Of a DNA stretch of 64,000 nucleotides, positions 12,551 to 24,094 are shown in pieces. The stretch's first letter is position 1, and every line of letters starts with the position of its first letter. The stretch lies in the NCBI GenBank assembly GCA_016617785.1, contig JADILM010000007.1, positions 1,240,001-1,304,000 on the forward strand, read 5' to 3'. Source of the stretch: Sporobolomyces roseus. Lineage: Eukaryota; Basidiomycota; Microbotryomycetes; Sporidiobolales; Sporidiobolaceae. The position numbers and the translations under genes were made by a program. The notes below the pieces were generated by a model. It saw only the letters and a list, made by a program, of their open reading frames with translations. It made no database searches and had not been told where the DNA came from.

Positions 12551-13806
12551 ATGCTAGGTTTGACTATCGAGCAGCTGGTAGTGCTCCTCCTCGTAGCAGT
12601 TGCTCATTTACTTTCTATCGTCAGTTCCACCTTCAACTCCTTTACTCCTCGATAATCTTGGCTGATCAGAGTCAAAGTTGTCTTGCAGGCCTACATCCTC
12701 CTTATACTATTCTCGCCAATCGACCCGACACCATCCCCATCTGAATCGACTTATCTTTCCCCCTCTTCCTTGTCTCCTGAACCCCTCTCGACTCTCTCTT
12801 CACCCGCTTCACTTCATCTCTCAGTCGTAGTCCCTGCCTACAATGAATCCTTACGACTATCAGTCATGCTGAGACCAGCAATCGAATACCTAGAAACTAG
12901 AAAATTGGACTCGATCAAAATCCCTTCGCTACCAAAAGGAGTCGAGAAAGGAAGTTATGAAGTATTGATCGTGGATGATGGGAGTAAAGATGAGACGGTC
13001 GAGTTGGCGTTGAAGTTGGGGGAGGAATTGGAGAAGGAGTTTGGCGCGAAGAGAGGGAAAGTAAAGGTTTGTAGTTTGGTCAAGAATCGAGGAAAGGGTG
13101 GAGCTACGAAACATGTGAGCCTCACTTGTCCTTCTCAGACTGTCACGGTGACTTACTGGAAGCGTTCTGTGGTCTGACAGGGCGTGCTGCACGCATCGGG
13201 ACATCGGATTCTGTTCGTTGACGCAGACGGAGCGACCAATTTCACCGACCTATCAGTACTCGAAGCGGAACTTGACAACCTGGAGCAATCCCAAGCACCA
13301 TCAGAGTCACCTCACGGGATCATCGTCGGATCGCGAGCTCATCTAGTTTCAACAGAAGCAGTCGTCCAAGTTCGTTCTCCTTTCTTCTCTGTATCCCGTT
13401 CAGCTGACTCACCTTTTTCAACTCTTTTCAGCGCTCACTCTTGCGAAACCTCCTCATGCGTTCCTTCCATCTCTACCTGTCCGTCCTCGGACTCCGCACA
13501 ATCCGGGACACGCAATGCGGGTTCAAACTCCACACTCGCGCCTCCGCATCTCACCTGTACCCTTCCCTCCACTCCCCCGGTTGGATCTTCGACTGCGAGC
13601 TCCTACTCCTCGCCGAGCTCACCGGTATACCACTCCGAGAAGTTGGAGTCAGATGGCATGAAGTAGGAGGAAGCAAGTTGGATGTCGTTTGGGATTCGGT
13701 GAGGATGGCGAGGGATTTATTGGTTATTAGAGGGAACCACTTGACGGGGAGATGGAAGAGTCCGAAGAAGGTCGATGTGCGGATAGAGGAGAAGAAAGAT
13801 CAATGA
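12551..13806 (+). CDS. ALG5: Dolichyl-phosphate beta-glucosyltransferase ALG5
   Basis: Makes dolichyl-phosphate glucose from UDP-glucose, the donor for glucosylating the N-glycan precursor in the ER lumen. A short first exon (12551-12619) encodes the N-terminal anchor (LVVLLLVAVAHLLSI). Later exons (12689-13114, 13181-13369, 13432-13806) carry the GT2 fold: SVVVPAYNESLRL, VLIVDDGSKDETV, KNRGKGGATKHGVLHASG, LFVDADGATNFTDL with the D-x-D, IIVGSRAHLVS, and the C-terminal DTQCGFKLHTR and GWIFDCELL. Total 352 residues. The first donor reads GTCAGT, a variant that recurs in the window; a GTAGCA donor a few codons earlier is possible. Confidence 0.92.
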
Positions 13807-14304
13807 AAGAGGTGTACTTTTTTGGTGCGATATAGAATAAAGATAGACACTTTCTCTCCTTGAGTTCGCTGCGACTGACTGGGGTCGTGAGGGGCGGATT
13901 GCGTTGAGCGGGTCCTAGAAGAGTGGCGCTGTCGGCGTGATCCTCGACAAGGTGGAAACGTAGAGAGCAAGCAGAATTTGGGAGTTAGACGAAGCGAAGG
14001 TTCGCCCGAGTTCCGCTGCAGCGCCTCAACGATACTCGTACAGCTCTGTAGCTCTCGCCGCAGGTCAAGCGCAAGCTTGACACTCGAGCAAGTTTCGGTA
14101 AAACAGCGAAATGAGAGCGAGAATCGATCGCAAAGCTTGAGTAGGAGGGCGCAGAGCAGCGGTGAAGCTTTGAATAGAAGTCTGGGAGTACTAGCGCGTC
14201 TCTTTGAGTGACAGAGGATTCGCTATGAGGTGTTGGAGATCAGTAAGGAGAAGAACCTGTTTTGTTCTTCGCTTCCCACGCTTTCACAGTTTACAGATTC
14301 GATT
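13807..14304. other. Intergenic, no gene seen
   Basis: Between the ALG5 stop and the start of the small zinc-binding gene. No recognisable protein motif on either strand; it presumably contains the promoter of the downstream gene. Confidence 0.45.
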
Positions 14305-14700
14305 ATGGCTCGTGGACTACAGAAAGTACAAGCCCAGTACGTCCTCCCGCCTCATTCCCCTCCTAGTCGAGCGGGACTTATCGCTGAACTTTTTCCCTTC
14401 CTCTCCCTTCTCTCATCTCTCAACAACTACAGACAGAAGTCGCGGGAAGCTCAAGCTGCTAAAGCTGGAGGCAAGAGTCAACTGAAGTCAAGAGCTGAGG
14501 CTTTCAAGGTCCGTTTCTCACTCCTCTTTCTCATGTTCACTTCTCGCTGAACTCGCTTCCCCTTCTCTCTCTGACCCATTCAGATCAAATGCCCGAAATG
14601 CTTCAACCCTCTCAGTGACTACAAGAACTTCAAGGAGCATTGGGAAGCGAAACATGGAAAGGATCCTTTACCGACAGAAGAGAGTTTACCAAAGGCTTAA
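14305..14700 (+). CDS. Small zinc-binding protein of the At2g23090/4F5-like family
   Basis: Three exons (14305-14336, 14433-14508, 14584-14700) give a 74-residue basic protein. The N-terminal half (MARGLQKVQAQQKSREAQAA) is the Lys/Gln/Ala-rich stretch shared by small 4F5/SERF-like proteins. The C-terminal half holds a single C2H2 zinc finger, CPKC followed by HWEAKH. Similar small proteins occur across eukaryotes and the cellular role is poorly defined. All three introns/exons have good GT, branch and AG signals. Converges on family copy A with a 175-bp gap. Confidence 0.75.
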
Positions 14701-14875
14701 CTTGAAGGAGCAATAGAACGGAAAGGCTACGAGGGAGATACTATACGAGAGGGGGAACTAGAAGGTGTTGTACGAAAGAATAGAAAAGTGTCTAGATTTG
14801 TAAGATATCGCCCGTTGAGGTTTTCATTTCTCACGGTTTTTTGAATACTGAAGTTTCCGAGCGCGAGAGGGGAGA

Positions 14876-16365
14876 CTAACGAGGGGAAGGGGATCGGCTT
14901 CTGTCCGTGCTTCTCTGAACTTCGTGTCTGGAACGGCGTTGGGGTCGGAAGGGAGGGTGCGAAGGGGTTTCGCTCGAACCGGGATCTTGCGAATAGACGT
15001 TTCGGTAGGATTGGTCGGTGGCAGTGGCGAAAGGGTGCGTGGTCGGTGGCGAGCGGATCAGAGGTATCGTGTACGCATTCTGTTGGGACGGAAACGGCTG
15101 GAGGAAAGAATGAGACCCGGATCCGTGAAGCTGTCCTCCTTCCGGATGAGACCAGGCAGCTTGAGGCTCGTAGAATGTGTTATGCGATGGGTATTGATGC
15201 AGGTGATCCAGATAATCGAACTCGGGATTAGGAAAAGAGGAAGAGTAAGGGGCAGCACGATTGAATTGGAGCAGATCGAACATTGTCTGACCTGGCGAGC
15301 CGAGAGCAACAGGAGGGCAGCTCGAAGGTTCGACCGTCGGGACTCGTTCGTGTTGTTGTCGTGATTGTGGAGACCACGCAGTGCTGTTGTCGGTCGTAAG
15401 CGGCTAAAGAAAGCAGGCACGAAATTGGTGAGCATCATCAAGCTTGTTGAGCATGATACGACGGAAAGAGCCAGAAACCTACATGAGAGCTTGTTCTTCC
15501 ATGAGACGAAGCATCGCGAGTGTAGGAGACATCTTCCGTAAAGGGTTCATTCTGGTGGTGCGAACGATCTGATTTCCAGACTGCCCTATCCAGGAGCTCT
15601 TGCACTTTAGGCTGCGGGAGGGAGCATTCCAACGGTCATTGTCAGCTGAGGGATTGGCAAACAGTGCGGAAGGAAGCGAGCGAACGTAGTATTCAGCAGG
15701 TACCTGCTTTCCTCGGCGTCGGTTGAAGTGGCGAGTCTCTTCCTCGTCCGCTTCCCGCCACAGTTTTAGAGTCGCAAGTTTGCTACCGAGATATTCCAGC
15801 TCACTTCGTTGTGAATGCGGCGTCAGGTCATCCCAGCGCATGGTAACGTCGCTCGATTCCATCTCCGCCTGCTCCGACTTCATGACCTTAGACCTCTTAC
15901 ACTCCTGCAGCGCCTGAGAGAGAGCGTCGTGGAATACTAGCGCCGGAATTGGGGTCCTCCACGTCCATCCCGGATTAGACGTTTCGGCGAGATCGATCAG
16001 GTCCCACGCTGTCGGCTGTCATTGCAAGGTGTCAGCACCTGAGACCAACATTGACAACACAAGGTGTCACCTACGAGGAGAGCCATGTGTCCAATTCTCA
16101 ATTTTGTCTTCATCGATCCCTGGATCTGTTGGCGAATCGTTTGGTACGAGGTCCACAACTTGTCGTAAATAGCGTGCTGAGCTTGCCTTGTTAGCTCGGT
16201 ATTCCAGGGGAGCTGCAGCAGGCTTTTGATCGCTTGAAGCTTGTCTAATGCCGGCTTAGTGATGTTAAAGCAGTCTTGAATGTGATTGAGGAGTAATTCC
16301 AAGGTTTGCAACGGCAAAGGCTCAATGTTCAACATGCTGAAACCAGGTTGTGTTTGAGACTGCAT
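14876..16365 (-). CDS. Paralogous family copy A: two-module helical protein with S/P/Q/Y/H-rich tail
   Basis: I do not recognise this family. Four exons, all in phase 0 (16365-16075, 16015-15704, 15611-15483, 15403-14876), give 419 residues. Exon 1 is mainly helical and contains LPWNTELTRQAQHAIYDKLW. Exon 2 starts PTAWDLIDLAETSNPG and reaches WTWRTPIPALVFHDALSQAL, the pattern shared by every copy. Exon 3 starts with Pro (PKVQELLDRAV). The last exon is rich in Ser, Pro, His and Tyr and ends with RS/SP dipeptides (STDRSRSPSPR). No signal peptide or membrane segment. A nuclear location is my inference from the basic RS tail. Lies 297 bp downstream of copy B in the same orientation. Confidence 0.75.
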
Positions 16366-16662
16366 GGGACGTAGAGGCGAACTTGAGAGTGAGAGCGGCT
16401 AAAGACGGAAGAGAAAGAGAAAAGGAGAGGAGACGAAATTTATCGATTGTTTGTCTCTTGCTCAATGTCCGCGGAAGCGCAGCAAGCGGTCGGTAAGCCT
16501 CGCTAGTTTTGGACGTGACGACGAGGGCCTAAAGACCCGTCACGGGGATCCCCTTTCGCTCTCGTTTTCGTGACGCGGTTATAGACTGTCTTAAACTATT
16601 CAGTGCGAATGAGAAGCGTGAGTTCCAACTATCTATAGATTACATGAAAGATCAAATGAAGC

Positions 16663-18083
16663 TCAGTGGGGACTGTAATTGAGGAACGCATCGAGAGGGT
16701 CGACGTCGGAGTGCTCGCTCGGGAAAGGAGAATAGCGGTTGTGATTCTGAATAGGCGAGTTTGGAACGTTTGTGCTGGATTGGAAGGTGTTTGGTAAAGT
16801 CTGTAAAACGAGGGAATCGGTGTAAGGGGCATTTTCGGGCATACCGAACTGAGAAAGGCGAGGGTCGAGAAACGAGAATGAATTTGGGTAATGCGTTGAG
16901 GGAACGTGATACTGGAGACAAGGGGGAAGGGGGTCGTCGGGATAGCGACAAATTTGCTGAACCGGGCTGGAGGAGGACTGGGTCGTATGCGCGTTGTGTG
17001 ACTGAGAGAAGGAAACATTTGGAAGATAGTGATCCAAGGTGTGTGAGAATTGTTCAGCGCGAGTAGAACGGGAAGGACCGGCGAAAGCGTTGAAATGCTC
17101 GTCGAGATTCCGTTGCACGAGGAGCCACGGTTTCTCTTCGGCGGGATGCTTGAGAGTGAAACAGCTCAGATCAGCATCGGTCGAGCTCGAAGAAAGCGAA
17201 CGGGCTGAGCGTACAGAGAAGTCGTGATTCATGAGCGGTACTGGCTGGTTATCAAGCGGTGCTGGTGATGAAACCTGAACCTCAGAGCTTGAGCGCATCG
17301 GCTCGAGAAGTTGCGGATCCTCGCAATCTTCGAGTATGATAGTTCGTAGGTCGCGTAGTGTGGGCTGTAGTAAGGAATATCCTCGACTGTCGCCCTGCAG
17401 AGAAGATGGAGGCAGAAGGAGAAACTAACCCAAAACTGCTCGGGCTTCTGGAGGTTCGTTCGAAGTGTTCCTATCAATGCTTCTCGTGCCACGAATCCCT
17501 CTCGCGCTTTCCTCAAGAAATAATCCGCTAGCTTCCCCTGAGTCTGAGGGTGTAGTCGAGTCCATTTGTGAGGAACTTCGGAATCAGCGATTTCTCGCTT
17601 GCGCTGTTTTCGTTTGGGAGAGGCTGCCGAAGTCTCGAAAGCGCAATTCAAAGCTTCCTTCCAAATGATTTGGGGTAGCGGGGTTGTTCAGTAGCTCTCG
17701 GGGGGCCGATGAGATCGAATCAGGCGGTAGATATCAAATTCTCGAGGCTACGAGTCGAGTTTCGTGAGCGTCCGTTCGATCAGTCAAAAGTGCGAGAGAC
17801 GAACTGCAAGTGCGAGAAGAGTCTTCCAAGCGTGATAGTTTTCAATCACGGCTTTGCGCTGACTGATTCGAGTAATCGCTGTGAGAACTCGATCATGTAT
17901 AGCTCCTCGGGTCGTGTTGTCGAGTCCGTTCCAACATGGAGCAAGGAGAGCGCGCAGTCCAGAAACATAATCCGTGACTGTACCCCGATTGCCAATGAAG
18001 TGGGCGAGCGCGCTTAGTTGTCGGCTCATCTCCGTCCAATCGATTTTCTGAGAAGGCAGAGATGCGAAGTGATGAAACTCCAT
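16663..18083 (-). pseudogene. Paralogous family copy B, interrupted by in-frame TGA at the conserved Trp
   Basis: Three exons, all phase 0: 18083-17805, 17747-17430 and 17364-16663. Exon 1 has the DWTEMSRQLSALA helix and APCWNGL. Exon 2 starts PREFDIYRLIRSHRPPESY, then reads TGA at 17690-17688, then continues in frame as TTPLPQIIWKEALNCAF. Every other canonical copy has Trp exactly here, so TGG to TGA is the simplest explanation. The rest of the gene stays open for about 315 codons, including a basic cluster (PKRKQRKR) and a long Ser/Pro/His/Tyr tail. This suggests recent inactivation, a sequencing error or readthrough. Without the stop the product would be 432 residues, close to copies A and C. 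Confidence 0.7.
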
Positions 18084-18342
18084 TTTCCTTCCTAGACCTG
18101 AGGTCGAGAGAGTGGTGAGGCGCAAGAAGGGGATGCGAAAGGGAGAGGGAGAGAGAAGGTAAGAGAATCGACAGTTGGAATACCGAGAAGCGTCCGCGGA
18201 CTCTCCTATCTTGAGAGAACTCAAGAGAACGAGATCGATGTTACGACACAGGAATGCATAAGCTAGTAGTGGAGAGATCAGCTACATTCTACAAGCAAGC
18301 GAGGGAAGAGAAGCTGATCGAAACATACGCTACAGAACCCCT

Positions 18343-19782
18343 TCACTCGCTGACACGAACGACAACTTTTCCCTTCGCTCTCCCGCTCATGCTCCTCTCG
18401 TAAGCTTTCTTCGCATCCTCGAACGGAAACACTTCATCCAGCTTGACCTTGAGCGAGCCTAAAGTCGAAACGAGAGAAGTCAGTCAGGTTCGCTCTGTGC
18501 GAAGGAAAGAAAGCGATTCTTACCGTCTGCGAGCATTCTAGTCATTTCATCGGTGTTCTCTTGCTGTGAGACGCATAGGAGTACGAAGGGTTATGTCAGC
18601 TGTGTCACGCTTTGAGCGCTTTAGAAAGTGGGCCTACGGTAGGTTGCATTCCAACGAATTTATACTTTCTCGGTACTCCTCCCGCCCAACTCGGCCTCAA
18701 AAGGCTACTCATGAGGTAGCTTCCGGCTTTGACCAAGTTCATGAACGATCCATCGATGTGAGGACCCGCAATATCGATGTAACCGCCTTTCTCCTGTGGC
18801 CAGTCAAGTTGAGAACGAGTCGATGAGCAGTCGTCAGCCAGCGATAGAGCGACAGAGCGACACGACGCAGGAAGAAAGAGATAGAGCTTACAGAGAGGTA
18901 GGATGGAGAGTTCTGATATAGTGAGGGAGTTCCAATTGTGTCAAAGATCAAGTCGAACGGTTTCTTGTCCTCGTTGACGTGTTGAGCGAGTTGTTCTTGT
19001 AGAGGCGAAGAGGTGTAGTCAAAGATCTGAATCGAGGGCGAGAGAGATTGTATGAGAGATCGAGAGGAAGGGGAACAGGTAGTCGAAACTTGATATCCGT
19101 AAGCGACAGCGATTTGAACAGCGAAGGCGCCGACACCTCCCGATCCGCCATTCACAAAGACTTTGCCTGACCCACCCTTTTTGAGACCACCTTGATCGAC
19201 GAGGGAGACGAAAGCTGTGTGTGCGGCGAGAGGAACGGCTGCCGCTTCTTCGAATGAAACGTTGTTTGGCTTTCTCCTCAATAACGATTTCTCGACGAGG
19301 CAGTATTCCGCCAGAACTCCTTCTCCGGATCTCAGACTATTGACCTCCTCGACGACATGGTCAGTATGGATCGGCAAGTGAAACGAAAGAGCGAAACTGA
19401 CATTTGTCCAGCAGGTTTGATTCCGTACACCTCGTCTCCCACCTTCAAGTCTGTACCCGCGAGATCTCCTTCGACGATGACACCGCTCATGTCCGACTCT
19501 GGAACGCAAGGAGTCTTCTGAAACCAGCAGAGGGGAGGAAGAGACATCATTTTGTAACCCACAGGCTGCAACAACGCTTTCAAGCTGATCAGTTGTGGAC
19601 AGACAGCTCAAGAAGATGACTCAAAGGAGACGTACGTTGAGGGAGACGGCTTTAGTTTGAACGAGAACGAACTTTCCCGAGGGAGTTGGGCGAGAATAGT
19701 CGTTTTCGAGCGAGAGAACCTTTGATGGATGTCCTTTCGAGCGGTACACCCATGCTCGCATATTCGAGGATTGAGCTGACAT
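18343..19782 (-). CDS. Medium-chain dehydrogenase/reductase, quinone-oxidoreductase-like (zinc-lacking)
   Basis: NAD(P)H-dependent oxidoreductase of the MDR superfamily. Six exons (19782-19636, 19565-19402, 19336-18892, 18793-18638, 18563-18524, 18458-18343) give 355 residues. The GroES-like N-terminal domain shows ESDMSGVIVEG and VGDEVYGIKP. The Rossmann domain has the nucleotide-binding VNGGSGGVGAFAVQIA, then DLIFDTIGTPSLY and EKGGYIDIAGPH. The usual catalytic and structural zinc ligands are absent, as in quinone oxidoreductase and RTN4IP1-type enzymes. Substrate cannot be told. The second donor is GTCAGT. The exon 3 acceptor (19336) is chosen by frame and could differ by a few residues. 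Divergent from GET5 with 267 bp between ATGs. Confidence 0.82.
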
Positions 19783-20049
19783 TTCGTTAAGCGTAGTTTG
19801 AGTGCTTGAGGAGAGGCGATCGTCAAGTTGGATGAAGGAAAATGCGAAAAAGGTGGAAGAGCGAGGAAGTGATCGATCGGTAATGTTGGTTCGCTCGATA
19901 GTCTTTCGAGTAGTCTTGAAGTGATCTACACTGAATTAAGCGGTCTCTGATAGAGTCGAGTGAGATGTAGAAGTTGAAGAATGCAATCGTCATCTCTCTC
20001 TCTCTTCCCCTCATCTCTCCAATCTCAGATACCCTCTTCAACACGCAAG

Positions 20050-21004
20050 ATGGAATCATTGATCACTGAAACTCGACTACCTGAAGAATTGAACGCATTC
20101 AAGGCGACTGCAGGACTGTTAGCTACTCAGAAGATCCGATACTCTGCCAACTACGTACCACCCCTCGAGGACAGACAGAGGAAGGCTACACTAGTCAATG
20201 TGAGCTCACACAATCTATCAACCTACTCAGACGCGAACTAACTCTAATCTCTTCATCTCTCTGAAACAGGTTCCGGTGTGCGAACCTCCCACCACTTCAG
20301 CATCAGAAGAAGACGATTCTACGACTGCCGATAACACGATTGAACTCACGATCAAATCCCTCAAACCTCCTCTCACTTTCACCCTCTCCGCTTCCCCCAC
20401 TTCGACCATTTCCTCCCTCAAACAACAACTCGCAGAATCGAATCAATCGAAAGGTGCACCTGGAGCAGAGAGTCAAAGGTGGATCCTGAAAGGGAAATCA
20501 ATGGGAGATTCGAAATTGTTGAAAGAGTTCAACGTTCAAAATGGAGCCGTCATCAACCTAATGATTAATAAATCCACTCCTCCTCCTCCCTCGACCTCTA
20601 CTTCCGATGATCCAGCAGAATCACAAGCTGGCTCGTCATCGACCACCGCCGTACCTTCCCTCACTCTATCCGAACCTTCATCGACTCCCTCTTCCTCAAA
20701 TCCTCCTCCCGCCGTTTCAATCGAGAAAGATCTCGAAGCTCTTCCCCTCTCTACTTCTTCCACCTCGACCAATTCCACCACCGCTCACTCTTCCTCCGCC
20801 TACCGTGATCACATTCAGCAACCAGATTTATGGCAAGAGATTCGAGAAGTATTGGAGAGGAGATTCGAAGGGGTTGCGAATAAGGAAGCGGAATGTCAAC
20901 AAGCTTGGGAAGGGATGTTGGGAGGATGTCAGGAATGGATTGAACCCGGAAAGAAGGCTTTGATTAGGGAGAGAGTAGGTTACTCGGCGATGGGAGGTTA
21001 CTGA
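20050..21004 (+). CDS. GET5: GET5/MDY2-like ubiquitin-like protein of the tail-anchored protein pathway
   Basis: Get5 bridges Get4 and Sgt2 in delivery of tail-anchored membrane proteins to the ER. Two exons (20050-20199, 20270-21004) give 294 residues. The N-terminus (ELNAFKATAGLLATQKIRYS, then NYVPPLEDR) resembles the Get4-binding region of yeast Mdy2. A ubiquitin-like domain follows (IELTIKSLKPPLTFTLS, WILKGKSMGDSKLLKEFNV, GAVINLMIN). A Ser/Thr/Pro linker precedes a C-terminal helical segment (LWQEIREVLERRF, CQEWIEPGKKALIRERVGY). An in-frame upstream ATG exists at 19981, but the pyrimidine-rich stretch between the two looks like leader. The orthology call rests on domain order and on the N-terminal match. 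Confidence 0.7.
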
Positions 21005-21476
21005 TTTTGTGCAATTCTTCGTGATGTCGTTTTGTTCCTTTCTCGTCTGAGTGTCGCTCAGTCATCGGGAGCAGCTCTAGAGAAGATTGTTGAGACTGAC
21101 AATTGCTTCGGATTGCACCACTCGATGAAGGGAATCTTGGTCAGTTCGACGTTTTCTTTTCCTTCTCTCGCTGTTCGACGAGGCTGACGTTCCTGTCATA
21201 TTCCTTCAGCTTCCTCTCTCAGCCTAGACTTGATCTCAGTCTTGACGACTCCCAGTCATCTGAATCGTGCCCACTTTGACCAACACAAGCCTCGCTTACT
21301 CTCTCTCCTAAACCCGAAAACCGCGGCAGTCCCGGAGACTTTCTAGCTGGATGCTGTTCATCTCCTTTCTTTCGCTTCCTCACTTCACTTCTTTGATCCT
21401 TTTTCCCTTCACTCTTTACTCCGGCAAATCCTCAGCGTCGCCCTCACTTTAGACGCTTCGCTCCTTCACACTTTCA
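21005..21476. other. Intergenic, no gene seen
   Basis: Pyrimidine-rich DNA upstream of family copy C, after the GET5-like stop. Likely holds the copy C promoter; no coding signal found. Confidence 0.45.
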
Positions 21477-23030
21477 ATGCAAAATCAAGAGCTGCCGACA
21501 TCCGAGGACGCTGATTGGCACAAAATCGAACTCATGATCAGGGTCTTGGAACGTGCCGTGAAGCGTAGCACGCACGCACAGCAGATCCTCGAACAGGATC
21601 GGGAATTCCTTGCCTATCTCCGCGAGAACAGGGTAACTCCTGAAGCTCGCAAGGCGATGCTCCTCCTACTGGGTCAAGCCGTAGGAAGCGTCAATCTGGC
21701 TTTCAAGGATTGGAGGGCGGAGCTGGAAGCGAATGCTAGAAGCAAGGAGAGGCGAGGAGGAGGAGGAGCGTCAGATTCGCGAAAACGTCTTCAACTGGTC
21801 GTGAGCTCATGATTCGCGAGCATCGTCTCGCTTGAGAAGTTGCTGACTGACTGTCCACCTCATAGCCTAATACATGGAAGTTGCTCAAAGCAGCAGAACT
21901 CGCCAATCCAGATCAAGAATGGTCGATCAAGCTGCCTCGGGAGGTATTCAAGCTCGCACTCGAGGATTTCGTATTAGCAGCCCGTGGTCAAAGCAACTCC
22001 CACTCAGCAAACAAGAGGAGTGTCGACATTGCGGCAAGCAGAATCTACACGCACTGGGAGACTTTCGACGCATGGCAACAGGTGAAATTGTTGGATCTCA
22101 CTGTCGGAAGGACGGCTCAGATTGATGAAGAGTGGAATAGTAAGCAGGGTACGAACCAACGCAAGCATATACAGCAATACTATGTGAGCTTTCAGGTTCT
22201 CTCTCTGCTGGCTAGATGAAAAGTGAGCTCAGTTGCTTTCAAAGTCAGCCGGAGCTTCAAGACTACGAACGAGCGCTAGAGAATGTCCCCGCGTATGAAG
22301 AAACGTCTCCAAGTACAGCGGTTGAAGATCCTCACTTCCACAACTTCGAAACAACGGTGTGTTCGCAATTTCAGCTCCTTCGCGATCGCCGAGCTGACTT
22401 TGCTCCTTTTAGGCGGCGACTGACCAGCCATTTCAGGCTCAGCAACGTGACTCAACCCATGCCACTGTGCTCAGACCCTACGCTTTCAACAACGCAAACG
22501 GTTCTTTCACTTCTTCGCAAAGCTATGGCGCCTCTCATCACTCAATTCCGACTCAGCAGTCTCAGCAGTTCAACTTCGCATCTTCTCCAGGCTCCTCACA
22601 TCAGCAACAGTTCCATCATCATTCCTTGAACGCTCCCGTCTCCGGATTCGACTCATCTTTCGCCGCAGCTCTTCCGTCGCGATCTTTCGCGACCCAAAGT
22701 GTTCTGCCTCATCATCAGTCTTACCCCTCATACTCATCATCGACCCCTCCCTTTGATCACTCGTTCGTTGATACCCATACCCCTTCTCAGCCCGCCTTCA
22801 ACCAGAACTGGGTCGAACAAGGCGGAAGCGAATACACTGCTCCCTATCAAGCATCCGAGCAGTCACGCAATCCCTTCTCCGTCCCATCTCATGCATCTTC
22901 AACCTACTTACAGCCAGATGATCATCCGACACAAGCATTCTCGTACCATCCTCCTTCGCATGCTTCATTTTCGCAACCTCCCCAAACTCCGTTCTACTCA
23001 GATCCACTTCAGCAGAGGTACCCTCACTGA
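21477..23030 (+). CDS. Paralogous family copy C, intact, long S/P/Q/Y/H-rich tail
   Basis: Unrecognised family. Four phase-0 exons (21477-21800, 21866-22183, 22249-22356, 22413-23030) give 455 residues, the longest intact copy. Exon 1 contains DADWHKIELMIRVLERAV and a basic helix with Arg/Lys and a Gly run. Exon 2 begins PNTWKLLKAAELANPDQE and carries WSIKLPREVFKLALEDFVLA; its 318-nt length equals the matching exons in B and D. Exon 3 begins PELQDYERALENVPAYE. The tail exon is Gln-, Ser-, His-, Pro- and Tyr-rich (SQQFNFAS, HHQSYPSYSSS) and prion-like in composition. No membrane or secretion signal. Function unknown. Confidence 0.78.
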
Positions 23031-23323
23031 TATCCCTTCTATGGATCGATCATGTCCCTCGCTACTCCCTTGATTTGTCTACTTTGTCCCGTTCCTTCTG
23101 ATCGATTGATCTCTTCTTCGTTTAGTTCTCGCAAATTTTGATGACTCCGCTTTGTTCTCAGTCAGTAGATCAACCGTCTTCGATTTGAACACTGTCGGTG
23201 TGCAATCGAGCGTAACAGGTCTTGTTCAACTGTTGAACATACGAGCATTGGTTGCGAAACTTTCCAAAGTCTTTCCCGTTCATTTTTCGCTTCGTTTCCT
23301 CATATCGCCCTCTCGCCATTCGC

Positions 23324-24094
23324 ATGCTTCTGTCGCCGTTGCAAGCCCCGGCTCGCAGTGCTCTCCCCCTCGTCTTTCGAACAGTTCGCACAAGACAAAT
23401 CATTTCAAATTGGGAGAATTCGCGAAGAAACGTTGTTCGCCTCTCTTCTTCCTCTTCCTCTATCCATTCTCAGATGTTCTCAGTACAGCCACCACGAACA
23501 ACCACTGCCTCAACAGGAGAGGAGAAACCCTGGCACGCAGATTTCCCAACTCCAACTTCTTCCCTCAAGGACAACTCTCTTTCCTCCATCACTGTCACAG
23601 AGCTCCGGGAGAGGGTCACAAAGCAGTCAGATCTCAGTAAGAGAGACTTCCTGGTGGTCGATGTCAGGAGAACAGACTTTGAGGTGCGTACAACTCATCT
23701 CTTAGATCTTGGTTAAACTAGGCTGATCTCTCTCGCTCGAGGCAACACAGGATGCTTTCATTCGAGGTGCAGTGAACCTGCCAGCTCACTCATTCTACCC
23801 CACACTTGACTCACTCCTTCCTTTGCTTTCCTCGTGAGTTTCCCCCACCACCACTCATTTCAGGTTCGAGAAGAGTCGCTGATCGTGCTTCACACTGTCG
23901 ATAGCTACAAGCAAGTGATATTCCATTGCCAGTCATCTTCAGGAAGAGGACCTCGATGTGCAGCTTGGTATCAGGATCTATTGAATGAGAAGAAGATTGG
24001 AAAAGATGTGAGCGAGGGAGTCGTCCTGGAAGGAGGGATCAAGAAATGGATTGCGGAAGTGGGACTAGATGACGAGGAGACTGTCAAGCTGTAG
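23324..24094 (+). CDS. Rhodanese-fold protein with Cys-x5-Arg loop, possible mitochondrial presequence
   Basis: Single rhodanese domain, related to fungal Cdc25/Acr2-like phosphatases or thiosulfate sulfurtransferases. Three exons (23324-23683, 23751-23833, 23905-24094) give 210 residues. FLVVDVRRTDFEDAFIRGAV marks the N-terminal part of the fold. The active loop is HCQSSSGRGPRCAAWYQD, with catalytic Cys and Arg. EGVVLEGGIKKWI closes the domain. The N-terminus from this ATG (MLLSPLQAPARSALPLVFRT) is Arg-rich, amphipathic and lacks acidic residues, like a mitochondrial presequence. A second in-frame ATG at 23474 would give a shorter form without it. An ATG further upstream at 23252 is also in frame. 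Confidence 0.78.
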
